The notes under the pieces: generated by a model
The model's database searches: none
What the model was told of the DNA's origin: nothing
What the model saw: the letters and a program-made list of their open reading frames with translations, nothing else
DNA from: Sphingobacteriaceae bacterium
GTDB lineage: Bacteria; Bacteroidota; Bacteroidia; Sphingobacteriales; Sphingobacteriaceae
NCBI GenBank assembly: GCA_947460275.1
Contig: CANHHZ010000110.1
Span: 1-6,594 of the forward strand
Direction of reading: 5' to 3'
Length of the DNA stretch: 6,594 nucleotides
Made by a program: the position numbers and the translations under genes
Part shown: piece after piece, positions 1 to 6,594 of the stretch
How positions within the stretch are numbered: the stretch's first letter is position 1
How the letters are laid out: each line of letters opens with the position of its first letter

Positions 1-705
1 ACAGTAACCACTAAGTATGGTTCTGCAACTTTAAACTTTAGAATTTTACAACCTGCACCTGTAATTACCAGTTTCGATCCTGCGGCAGGAAGCCCGGATG
101 ATGTAATTACCATAAAGGGCAATTATTTTAAAGGGCTTACCGATGTTAAATTTGAGAGTACATCTGCTACTATTGTTTCGAGTTCACAAACAGAAATAAA
201 AGTAAAGGTTCCCGCCGGAATTACCGCGGGATATATTTACGTTACCACACCCATTGGCACCGTAAAATCGGCAAAAGCATTTGGCCTTAGATTTACCATA
301 TTTGATGATGCACTTGCAACAGGATGGACAAATACCTCGTATAGCAGTACATTTGACATGAACAACACCACCATCATTAGAAGAGGTACAAAAGCAATTG
401 CTCATAAGTTTAGCGTAGGGTTTGGAGCTGCAAGGTTTACAAAGGCTACTCCAGCGTTTTCTACAACAGGCTATACCGATTTAAAAATCTCCATTTATGG
501 CGGGCCAGGTACTAATGGGAAAAAGGTGAGAATAACCATAGTTTCGGGCAAAACCTTCGACTTGATATTAACAGAAGGTTCATGGACAGATTATCAAATA
601 CCATTAACTAATTTGGGTAGCCCCGCAACAATTTCGGCAATTACTTTTCAAGAATTTAGCGGTTTAGCATCACAAATTTACATAGATGATGTAGGTTTAT
701 ATTAG
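1..705 (+). CDS. IPT/TIG-repeat surface glycan-binding protein, C-terminal part (5' end outside window)
   Basis: The frame is open from the first base to a TAG at 703-705, giving 234 residues without a start, so this is the 3' end of a larger gene. Residues 1-17 look like the last strands of one TIG (immunoglobulin-like) repeat (VTTKYGSATL). Residues 20-96 form a second complete TIG repeat, opening with PVITSFDPAAGSPDDVITI and closing with the matching VTTPIGTVKSA. Residues 100-234 are a different beta-rich domain that starts IFDDALATGW and ends YIDDVGLY; this layout resembles carbohydrate-binding jelly-roll modules. Proteins of this design in Bacteroidota polysaccharide loci are usually outer-membrane lipoproteins that hold glycan for a SusC/SusD importer. 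The signal peptide and any lipobox lie upstream and cannot be checked. The ATG at 358 is internal (residue 120), not a start. The ligand is inferred to be mannan from the neighbours only. The domain call is good; the binding role is inferred. Confidence 0.8.
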   Translation, partial: TVTTKYGSATLNFRILQPAPVITSFDPAAGSPDDVITIKGNYFKGLTDVKFESTSATIVSSSQTEIKVKVPAGITAGYIYVTTPIGTVKSAKAFGLRFTIFDDALATGWTNTSYSSTFDMNNTTIIRRGTKAIAHKFSVGFGAARFTKATPAFSTTGYTDLKISIYGGPGTNGKKVRITIVSGKTFDLILTEGSWTDYQIPLTNLGSPATISAITFQEFSGLASQIYIDDVGLY

Positions 706-713
706 ATTTATAA

Positions 714-1811
714 ATGATTTTAAGAAACTCGATAATTTTTTGTTTGTTATGTTGTTTTAACCTAGCGGTAGCTCAAAAATCACTTACCAAAAATGTAGTC
801 ATTATCACTTTAGATGGCTACAGATGGCAAGAACTATTTAATGGCGCAGACTCTGCATTGCTATTTGGTAAAAAATTTAACAGCCAAGACTCCGCATGGC
901 GAATAAAAAAATACTGGGATCAAGATAATTCCAAAAGAAGGGCAAAACTCATGCCTTTCTTTTGGAATTCAATTGCAAAAAATGGCCAAATATTTGGCAA
1001 CAGGAAACATAAAAATTTTGTGAACGTCACCAATAAATATTGGTTCTCTTATCCTGGCTATAATGAAATATTTACAGGTTTTGCCGACAGCTTGATCAAC
1101 TCAAATGACCATCCTGCAAACCAAAATGTAAATATTTTGGAGTTTTTAAATCAACTACCCGAATTTAATGGTAAAGTGGCTTCGTTCACATCCTGGGATA
1201 CTTTTACCAAAATTTTAAATGAAAAAAGAGCTGGAATAACCGTTAATGCTGGGTTTAACAATGTGAAAGGCGATCACCTGAGCGAAGTACAAGAAAGTTT
1301 AAATCAACTCCAACATTGGTTACCCAAAGATTATGGAACTGGCGAAAGGCACGACGCGATTACCTACGCATTGGCAAAAGAACATGTTAAATTAAACCAC
1401 CCGCGTGTGCTACAAATTAGCTTTACCGAAACAGATGCATTAGCACACAGTGCTAAATATGATTATTATTTGGATGCAGCACACTACAATGATGCTATGA
1501 TTGCCGATCTATGGAACTATATGCAAACTGATCCGTTTTATAAAAACCAAACCACTTTTATCATTACCGAAGATCATGGAAGAGGCATTGGAGATAGCTG
1601 GCCTCATCATTATTATACCGTACCCAATTCAAATGAGCTATTTTTTGCAGTAATAGGCCCAGACACACAGGCAAATGGAGAAATGAAACAAAGCGGACAA
1701 TGGTTTCAAAATCAATTTGCACAAACTATAGCCTCGTTTTTAAACATCACCTTTCAAAATGGTAAAAAACTAGGAAAACCTATAAAAGAAGTATTACCGC
1801 AAAACAAATAA
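714..1811 (+). CDS. Secreted alkaline-phosphatase-superfamily hydrolase, substrate unknown
   Basis: A 365-residue protein starting 8 bases after the preceding stop. Residues 1-20 are a signal peptide with a hydrophobic core and an AVA-Q cleavage site, so it is exported; no convincing lipobox is present. The mature part shows the metal-dependent core of the alkaline phosphatase superfamily: TLDGYRW with D34 as a metal ligand; YWFSYPGYNEIFTG, where S112 falls at the usual nucleophile position; TETDALAHSAKYD with D241 and H245; ITEDHGRG with D287 and H288; and WPHH with H298/H299 as the likely last ligand. The seven expected active-site positions therefore all have candidates, which argues for an active two-metal enzyme. 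The sulfatase C/S-x-P-x-R signature is not seen. Relatives are variously labelled phosphodiesterase, phosphoglyceromutase-like or sulfatase-like, so the reaction is probably hydrolysis of a phosphate (or less likely sulfate) ester in the periplasm or outside. Its place in a mannan operon suggests a substituent on the glycan, but nothing in the sequence proves this. Confidence 0.85.
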   Translation: MILRNSIIFCLLCCFNLAVAQKSLTKNVVIITLDGYRWQELFNGADSALLFGKKFNSQDSAWRIKKYWDQDNSKRRAKLMPFFWNSIAKNGQIFGNRKHKNFVNVTNKYWFSYPGYNEIFTGFADSLINSNDHPANQNVNILEFLNQLPEFNGKVASFTSWDTFTKILNEKRAGITVNAGFNNVKGDHLSEVQESLNQLQHWLPKDYGTGERHDAITYALAKEHVKLNHPRVLQISFTETDALAHSAKYDYYLDAAHYNDAMIADLWNYMQTDPFYKNQTTFIITEDHGRGIGDSWPHHYYTVPNSNELFFAVIGPDTQANGEMKQSGQWFQNQFAQTIASFLNITFQNGKKLGKPIKEVLPQNK

Positions 1812-1821
1812 TATACTATTT

Positions 1822-2955
1822 ATGAAGTTAAATCTACTTTTTACCCTTTGGTGTATAACTTGCTTTGCATCAAGTTCTAAAACTGCAAATGCACAATTAT
1901 TATCCAATAAAAATGCCTCAAAAGAAACTGTAGCGCTCTATAAAAATTTAAACGAATTAAGTAAAAAACATATCTTATTTGGCCATCAAGACGACTTGGC
2001 TTATGGGGTCAATTGGAAATATCAAGACAAAAGAAGCGACATTAAAGATATAGTAAACGATTATCCAGCGGTTTATGGTTGGGATCTTGGCCGTATTGAA
2101 CACAACTCCTTAAAAAACATCGATAACGTACCTTTTTCTAAAATGAGAAAGTATATTCAGGATGGATATAAAAGAGGTGGTGTAATTACCTTGAGTTGGC
2201 ACTTCGACAATCCATTAACAAGTGGGTCATCATGGGATACCACAAAAAACACCATTGCCGCTATTTTGCCAGGTGGCAAAAAACACGAGCTCTACAAAAG
2301 TTGGTTAGATAATGCTGCCACGTTTATGCATAGCTTAAAAGGAGGAAAAGACGAAGCCATCCCCATTCTCTTTCGCCCTTTTCATGAAGTGACCGGAAAT
2401 TGGTTTTGGTGGGGCAAGAGCGCAACAACTCCAAAAGAGTTTAAAGAAGCTTGGCGATTTACAATTCAGTATCTACGCGAACACAAAAAGCTCAACCAAC
2501 TTATTATTGTATATAATGTAAACGACTTTGCCAACGAGCAAGAATTTTTAGCTTGCTACCCTGGCGACGAATGGGTAGATGTACTTAGTTTTGACAAATA
2601 TCAATTCGAAAATGAAAGTAAAAAAGACTTTATCAATACCACCCGCCACCAACTTGAAATACTTACTAAACTAGCCAAAAACAAAAACAAACTGGCTGCA
2701 TTTGCAGAAACTGGCTTTGAAGCTATACCAGACTCACATTGGTGGACAGCAACTTTATGGCCTGCCATAAAAGATTATCCCCTTTCTTATGTCTTAGTTT
2801 GGCGAAATGCCGGTTATATGCCCTCGATGAAAAAAATGCATTATTACGCCCCATATAAAGGACAAAAATCTGAAAACGATTTCAAGAGATTTTATCAAAA
2901 CGAAAAAATATGGTTCGAAAAAAAATTAGCGCTTAAAAATATTTACCAAAAATAA
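1822..2955 (+). CDS. GH26 beta-mannanase, secreted (mannobiose-releasing type likely)
   Basis: A 377-residue glycoside hydrolase family 26 enzyme that hydrolyses beta-1,4-mannosidic bonds. Residues 1-24 are a signal peptide with predicted cleavage TANA-QLL; the cysteines in it do not form a lipobox, so a soluble periplasmic or secreted enzyme is expected. The (beta/alpha)8 domain fills the remainder, with no extra binding module. Recognisable family motifs are FGHQDD (52-57), VYGWDLG (84-90), the substrate-site SWHFDNP (125-131), the acid/base motif LFRPFHEVTGNWFWWG with E189, and the nucleophile motif FAETGFE with E296. Y260 in SFDKYQ and W327 in VWRNAGY also sit in conserved positions. It lies 10 bases after the phosphatase-like gene and its stop codon directly touches the symporter start. 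Similarity in layout to B. fragilis ManA, which releases mannobiose, suggests the same product here; this is inference, while the family assignment is firm. Confidence 0.95.
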   Translation: MKLNLLFTLWCITCFASSSKTANAQLLSNKNASKETVALYKNLNELSKKHILFGHQDDLAYGVNWKYQDKRSDIKDIVNDYPAVYGWDLGRIEHNSLKNIDNVPFSKMRKYIQDGYKRGGVITLSWHFDNPLTSGSSWDTTKNTIAAILPGGKKHELYKSWLDNAATFMHSLKGGKDEAIPILFRPFHEVTGNWFWWGKSATTPKEFKEAWRFTIQYLREHKKLNQLIIVYNVNDFANEQEFLACYPGDEWVDVLSFDKYQFENESKKDFINTTRHQLEILTKLAKNKNKLAAFAETGFEAIPDSHWWTATLWPAIKDYPLSYVLVWRNAGYMPSMKKMHYYAPYKGQKSENDFKRFYQNEKIWFEKKLALKNIYQK

Positions 2956-2958
2956 ATG
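2953..2958 (+). other. Abutting stop and start codons (GH26 / symporter junction)
   Basis: The GH26 stop TAA and the symporter ATG follow each other with no base between them. No purine-rich Shine-Dalgarno motif precedes the start; the region is A-rich, as is usual before Bacteroidota start codons. This arrangement suggests that ribosomes finishing the mannanase restart on the symporter, so that the two are made in linked amounts. Confidence 0.85.
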
Positions 2959-4782
2959 AAACTACAATTTATAGATATTGCCATTCTATTAACTTATTTA
3001 ATAAGCATGGTCCTTATTGGCCTATACATGAGAAACAAGGCCAAACAAGACAAAGATAGTTACCTAATGGGTGGTAAAAAACTCCCTTGGTATATGCTTG
3101 GCTTAAGTGACGCTAGCGACATGTTCGATATTAGTGGCACCATGTGGATGGTAGCGCTATGCTTTGTTTATGGCTTTAAAAGCATTTGGATACCTTGGTT
3201 ATGGCCTGTTTTTAATCAAGTATTTATGATGATGTTTTTATCCAAATGGCTAAGAAGATCGAATGCAACTACTGGTGCAGAATGGTTAAAGACTAGATTT
3301 GGCTTAACAGGAAAAGGAGTTACAGGGTCTCACATTATTGTAATTGCATTTGCCTTGATTAGCTGTTTGGGGTTTTTAGCTTACGGTTTTATAGGATTAG
3401 GGAAATTTGTAGAAGTTTTTATTCCTTGGGAATCGGTAAAAGATTATATCCCTTTTAACGTAAAAGCTGCCTATGTACCCCATTTTTATGGCATTATTTT
3501 TACCCTTTTCGCCATGTTTTACTCCATTATCGGCGGTATGCATAGCATAGTTTTGGGTGATGTGATTAAATATGCAATCATGACCATAGCCTGTGTAGCT
3601 ATAGGTATCATCGCCGTACAACATTTAAATGGGCAAACTTTAAATGTTCCAAAAGGCTGGAACGATCCATTTTTTAGTTGGAACTTAAACCTAGATTGGA
3701 GTGCTATTGCAGCCGATGCCAATAAAAAAATTGCCGATGACGGTTTTAGCCTATTTGGCATTTTCTTTATGATGATGCTTTTAAAAGGTGTATTTGCTTC
3801 TCTTGCTGGTCCAGCACCAAACTACGATATGCAAAAAGTACTCAGCACTCGTAGTCCAAAAGAAGCCAGCAAAATGACCGGCTTTGTTAGCATAATTCTA
3901 CTGCCCATTCGTTATTCGATGATTACCGGACTTACAGTGTTGGCGTTGTTATACTATAACCAACTTTACTTAAAAGGCCCAGATGGAGTAACTGATTTTG
4001 AACGCATTTTACCTGCTACGATCAATAACTTTTTGCCAGTTGGCGTTTTGGGACTTGTACTTACCGGTTTGTTGGGCGCATTTATGGGCACTTTTAGTGG
4101 CACGTTAAATGCCGCACAAGCTTACATTGTAAACGATATTTACCTCAAATACATTAACCCCTCTGCCCCTACCAAAAAAATAATGACCATGAACTACGCC
4201 GTTGGTGTTTTAGTGGTTACTGTTGGCGTCTTCTTTGGTTTTTTGGCCAATAATGTAAACGATATTTTGCAATGGATAGTGGGTGGGTTGTATGGTGGAT
4301 ATGTGGCTGCCAACTGCTTAAAATGGTATTGGTGGCGTTTTAATGCCAATGGTTTTTTTTGGGGCATGTCGGTTGGTGTTGGAGCAGCATTAGTGATGCC
4401 TTACGTAACCACCGGCCTACCGTTGTACTGGTGGCCTTTACTTTTCGTGCTGTCAGTTATAGGCTGTTTGATTGGAACTTACACCGCACCTCCTACCGAT
4501 ACCAGTATACTCAAATCGTTTTACAAAACAGTAAAGCCATGGGGTTTTTGGAAACCAATATATGATTTGGTAAAACAAGAAGACCCAAATTTTGAAGAAA
4601 ATAAAAATTTTAAATTAGACATGTTAAATGTAGTATTGGGAATCATTGCACAATTGTGTCTTACCATTTTTCCAATGTACCTTATTACCGGCATGTATAC
4701 GCCTTTGTGGGCAACAACAGGTGTTTTAGCCTTGATTATCTTTATTTTGAAGAGAACTTGGTGGGATAAATTAGAAGATTAA
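2956..4782 (+). CDS. Sodium:solute symporter (SSF/SLC5 family), probable mannobiose importer
   Basis: A 608-residue inner-membrane transporter with about 13-15 hydrophobic segments, beginning with one at residues 6-24 and ending at about 582-598. Family features are the early YLMGGKKLPWYMLGLSDAS loop and helix (36-54), the cytoplasmic loop PNYDMQKVLSTRSPKEA (288-304), and the helix FMGTFSGTLNAAQAYIVNDIY (376-396), which is the counterpart of the Na2 sodium-site helix of vSGLT. By that alignment T379 keeps the second hydroxyl ligand, while the first serine is replaced by G378. A soluble loop at 226-262 precedes a further membrane helix. The start follows the GH26 stop with no gap, implying translational coupling. 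Known mannan gene sets in Bacteroides include a sugar/cation symporter that carries mannobiose to the cytoplasm, where the GH130 phosphorylase and epimerase act; the same role is inferred here. The family is certain and the substrate comes from context only. Confidence 0.93.
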   Translation: MKLQFIDIAILLTYLISMVLIGLYMRNKAKQDKDSYLMGGKKLPWYMLGLSDASDMFDISGTMWMVALCFVYGFKSIWIPWLWPVFNQVFMMMFLSKWLRRSNATTGAEWLKTRFGLTGKGVTGSHIIVIAFALISCLGFLAYGFIGLGKFVEVFIPWESVKDYIPFNVKAAYVPHFYGIIFTLFAMFYSIIGGMHSIVLGDVIKYAIMTIACVAIGIIAVQHLNGQTLNVPKGWNDPFFSWNLNLDWSAIAADANKKIADDGFSLFGIFFMMMLLKGVFASLAGPAPNYDMQKVLSTRSPKEASKMTGFVSIILLPIRYSMITGLTVLALLYYNQLYLKGPDGVTDFERILPATINNFLPVGVLGLVLTGLLGAFMGTFSGTLNAAQAYIVNDIYLKYINPSAPTKKIMTMNYAVGVLVVTVGVFFGFLANNVNDILQWIVGGLYGGYVAANCLKWYWWRFNANGFFWGMSVGVGAALVMPYVTTGLPLYWWPLLFVLSVIGCLIGTYTAPPTDTSILKSFYKTVKPWGFWKPIYDLVKQEDPNFEENKNFKLDMLNVVLGIIAQLCLTIFPMYLITGMYTPLWATTGVLALIIFILKRTWWDKLED

Positions 4783-4795
4783 GCGAGAATTATAG

Positions 4796-5983
4796 ATGAT
4801 GATAACGAATTTCGAAGAACGATTAGTAAACTTAAAAAACAACCAAGAAAAGCTAATCAATCAAAATAACATATTAATCAAAACTGATAACGGTATTTTT
4901 AACCGTTACCAATATCCAATTTTAACCGCAGCACATGTGCCTTTAAATTGGAGATACGATTTTAATCCGGTAAGTAACCCCCATTTGATAGAACGCTTTG
5001 GCATTAATGCGGTATTCAATGCAGGAGCCATCAAGTGGAATAATAAGTATATTTTAATGACCCGGGTAGAGGGAATAGATAGAAAATCTTTTTTTGCAAT
5101 AGCCGAAAGCCCTAATGGAATTGATAATTTTAAATTTTGGGATTATCCTACACTAATGCCAGAAACTGAAAGTCCTGACACTAATGTATATGATATTCGA
5201 TTAGTATCCCATGAAGACGGCTGGATTTATGGCCTTTTTTGTACCGAAAGAAGAGATCCAAACGCAAATGCGGGCGACCAATCTGCTGCCATAGCACAAT
5301 GTGGAATTGCTCGTACAAAAAATTTGGTGGATTGGGAAAGACTAGCAGATCTTAAAACGCCATCTCCCCAACAGCGAAATGTAGTTTTACATCCAGAATT
5401 TGTAAACGGAAAGTATGCATTTTATACCCGACCACAAGATGGTTTCGTTGAAGCTGGAAACGGTGGAGGAATTGGATTTGGCCTAGCCGAATCGATGAAA
5501 AATGCGATGATTGAAAAGGAGGTTGTAATGGACAAAAAAATATACCATACCGTATATGAATCCAAAAACGGGCTTGGTCCGGCTCCTATTAAAACCATAA
5601 AAGGTTGGCTACACCTTGCCCATGGTGTTAGAAATACAGCAGCGGGTTTACGTTATGTGCTCTACATGTTTTTAGCCGACCTGAACGACCCAACAAAAGT
5701 TACACATAAACCAGCGGGTTATTTTTTGGCTCCGGAAGGGGATGAAAGAATTGGCGACGTATCTAATGTTGTGTTTAGCAATGGCTGGATAGCAGATGAA
5801 GACGGTACAGTTTTTATTTATTATGCGTCATCGGATACTAGAATGCATGTAGCTACAAGTTCAATTGACCAACTTTTGGATTATGTAATCAACAATCCAG
5901 AAGATGGATTTAATTCTGCAAAAACCACACAAACCATCATCAATATTATCAATACTAACAAAAAAATTCAGTGCAATTCTTAA
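4796..5983 (+). CDS. GH130 4-O-beta-D-mannosyl-D-glucose phosphorylase
   Basis: A 395-residue cytoplasmic enzyme without signal peptide. It is expected to cleave beta-1,4-mannosyl-glucose with inorganic phosphate to alpha-mannose 1-phosphate and glucose. The five-bladed propeller family is shown by YPILTAAHVP (40-49), NAGAIKWNNKYILMTRVEG (75-93), SFFAIAESPNGIDNF (98-112), NVYDIRL with the catalytic acid D133, RNVVLHPEF (194-202), YTRPQDGF (210-217), GLGPAPIKTIKGWLHLAHGV (259-278) and GDVSNVVFSNGWIADEDG (320-337). These match the GH130_1 B. fragilis mannosylglucose phosphorylase almost segment by segment as I recall it, including a total length near 390; D133 corresponds to its D131. Two ATGs stand in tandem (4796 and 4799); either could be used, and the second gives MITNF. 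The gap from the symporter is 13 bases. The epimerase that supplies its substrate follows directly. A mannan-oligosaccharide phosphorylase is the main alternative, but motifs and context favour the disaccharide enzyme. Confidence 0.93.
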   Translation: MMITNFEERLVNLKNNQEKLINQNNILIKTDNGIFNRYQYPILTAAHVPLNWRYDFNPVSNPHLIERFGINAVFNAGAIKWNNKYILMTRVEGIDRKSFFAIAESPNGIDNFKFWDYPTLMPETESPDTNVYDIRLVSHEDGWIYGLFCTERRDPNANAGDQSAAIAQCGIARTKNLVDWERLADLKTPSPQQRNVVLHPEFVNGKYAFYTRPQDGFVEAGNGGGIGFGLAESMKNAMIEKEVVMDKKIYHTVYESKNGLGPAPIKTIKGWLHLAHGVRNTAAGLRYVLYMFLADLNDPTKVTHKPAGYFLAPEGDERIGDVSNVVFSNGWIADEDGTVFIYYASSDTRMHVATSSIDQLLDYVINNPEDGFNSAKTTQTIINIINTNKKIQCNS

Positions 5984-6009
5984 TTTAAAATAAGTAGATT
6001 GCTTGTAAA
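5984..6009 (+). other. 26-base spacer between GH130 and epimerase genes
   Basis: This is the longest non-coding stretch in the window. It is AT-rich, holds extra stop triplets (TAA at 5991-5993, TAG at 5995-5997) and ends in TGTAAA just before the epimerase ATG. It shows no hairpin with a T-run and no Shine-Dalgarno motif, so it gives no reason to break the operon here. Confidence 0.7.
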
Positions 6010-6594
6010 ATGAATTTAAAAATTTACAAAAAAGAAGTAAAAAAAGAATTGCATACCATTTTGGCATGGTGGATAAAATATGCACTGGACAAAAAAAATG
6101 GAGGATTTTATGGAAAAATTAACAATACAAACAGCTGCACTCCAGAAGCCATAAAAGGATTAGTGCTAAATACCCGTATCCTTTATACATTTTCTTCTGC
6201 TTTTTTACTTACTGCAAAAAAATCATACCTCAGCATCGCGGATCGGGCATTTAACTACTTGATAGCGCATTTTTTAGATACAGAAAATGGTGGGTTCTAC
6301 TGGTCGGTTAACTATAAAGGCAAATTAGATGACGGTAAAAAACAAGTATACGGTCAAGCTTTCGCCATTTATGCATTGGCCGAATATTACAAAGCAACCT
6401 CAAATACTAGAGCTTTAGAAACTGCAAAAAACTGTTTTGAACTTTTAGAAAAACATAGTTTTGACCCCATCAACACTGGTTATTTAGAGGCATTTACACA
6501 AAGCTGGAGTCCTATTGAAGATTTACGCCTTAGTGATAAAGATCAAAACGAAAAAAAAAGCATGAACACGCATTTGCATATCATAGAAGCTTAT
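6010..6594 (+). CDS. AGE-family cellobiose/mannobiose 2-epimerase, N-terminal half (truncated by window end)
   Basis: An open frame from an ATG at 6010 runs to the window end without a stop, giving 195 residues of an enzyme that is normally about 390-410 long. A TAG at 5995-5997 lies in the same frame upstream, so 6010 is the first possible ATG. There is no signal peptide, so it is cytoplasmic. The (alpha/alpha)6-barrel repeats of the N-acylglucosamine 2-epimerase family are visible: NGGFYG (30-35), LNTRILYTFSSAF (53-65), NGGFYWSVNYKGKLDDGKK (93-111), VYGQAFAIYALAEYY (113-127) and SMNTHLHIIEAY (184-195). R56 matches the catalytic arginine and H190 a sugar-site histidine; their spacing of 134 residues equals R66-H200 of the Rhodothermus marinus cellobiose 2-epimerase as I recall it. 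It should convert mannobiose to mannosyl-glucose, feeding the GH130 enzyme encoded 26 bases upstream. The catalytic histidines of the second half lie outside the window. Confidence 0.93.
   Translation, partial: MNLKIYKKEVKKELHTILAWWIKYALDKKNGGFYGKINNTNSCTPEAIKGLVLNTRILYTFSSAFLLTAKKSYLSIADRAFNYLIAHFLDTENGGFYWSVNYKGKLDDGKKQVYGQAFAIYALAEYYKATSNTRALETAKNCFELLEKHSFDPINTGYLEAFTQSWSPIEDLRLSDKDQNEKKSMNTHLHIIEAY

Noticed and set aside
184..405. Reverse-strand open frame of 73 codons, cysteine-rich
   Set aside because: It lies wholly inside the well-supported TIG protein frame, and its composition follows from the opposite strand; no homology or start signal is seen.
358..705. A separate 115-residue gene starting at the ATG at 358
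   Set aside because: The same frame is open back to base 1 and encodes a coherent TIG repeat, so this ATG is internal.
747..758. Lipobox around the cysteines near residues 13-14 of the phosphatase-like protein
   Set aside because: The residues before these cysteines do not fit the L-[AS]-[GA]-C pattern, and a good AVA-Q signal peptidase I site follows.
714..1811. Classical formylglycine sulfatase identity for the phosphatase-like gene
   Set aside because: No C/S-x-P-x-R motif is present; the candidate nucleophile stands in FSYPGY instead.
3397..3761. Two overlapping reverse-strand open frames inside the symporter gene
   Set aside because: Both are antisense to strongly conserved transporter sequence and overlap each other; they look like chance open frames.
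4359..4565. Short + strand open frame in another frame of the symporter gene
   Set aside because: Fully embedded in membrane-helix coding sequence of the real gene, without recognisable protein features.
706..6009. Internal Bacteroidota promoters or rho-independent terminators in the gaps between genes
   Set aside because: All gaps are 0-26 bases and show no hairpin plus T-run and no room for a -33/-7 promoter; promoters inside coding sequence cannot be judged by eye.
5861..6085. Reverse-strand 74-codon frame with a hydrophobic N-terminus, across the GH130/epimerase junction
   Set aside because: It overlaps conserved ends of two real genes. The hydrophobic run is what an A-rich lysine-coding strand gives when read backwards.

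Overview
The window reads as part of a beta-mannan utilisation locus from a member of the Bacteroidota, most likely a Sphingobacteriales or Flavobacteriales type organism. The support is the AT-rich coding sequence, the absence of Shine-Dalgarno motifs before the start codons, the set of gene families, and strong resemblance to the mannan catabolic gene set described in Bacteroides fragilis (GH26 mannanase, GH130 mannosylglucose phosphorylase, sugar/cation symporter, 2-epimerase). The species cannot be named from this sequence.

All six genes lie on the + strand and are packed as one apparent operon, with gaps of 8, 10, 0, 13 and 26 bases. From left to right: (1) the C-terminal 234 residues of an exported IPT/TIG-repeat protein with a C-terminal beta-sandwich, probably a surface glycan-binding protein (1-705); (2) a secreted alkaline-phosphatase-superfamily hydrolase of unknown substrate (714-1811); (3) a secreted GH26 beta-mannanase (1822-2955); (4) a sodium:solute symporter-family transporter (2956-4782); (5) a cytoplasmic GH130 phosphorylase, very probably 4-O-beta-D-mannosyl-D-glucose phosphorylase (4796-5983); (6) the N-terminal half of an AGE-family cellobiose/mannobiose 2-epimerase, cut off by the window end (6010-6594).

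Inferred pathway: mannan is bound at the cell surface by the TIG protein and probably taken up by an upstream SusC/SusD pair not seen here. GH26 trims it to mannobiose in the periplasm, and the symporter carries the disaccharide across the inner membrane. The epimerase converts the reducing-end mannose to glucose (mannosyl-glucose), and GH130 phosphorolyses this to mannose 1-phosphate and glucose. Cleavage by phosphorolysis saves one ATP equivalent. The least explained member is the alkaline-phosphatase-superfamily enzyme between the binding protein and the mannanase. No RNA genes, mobile elements, CRISPR arrays, promoters or terminators were found, and no stretch longer than 26 bases lacks a gene.
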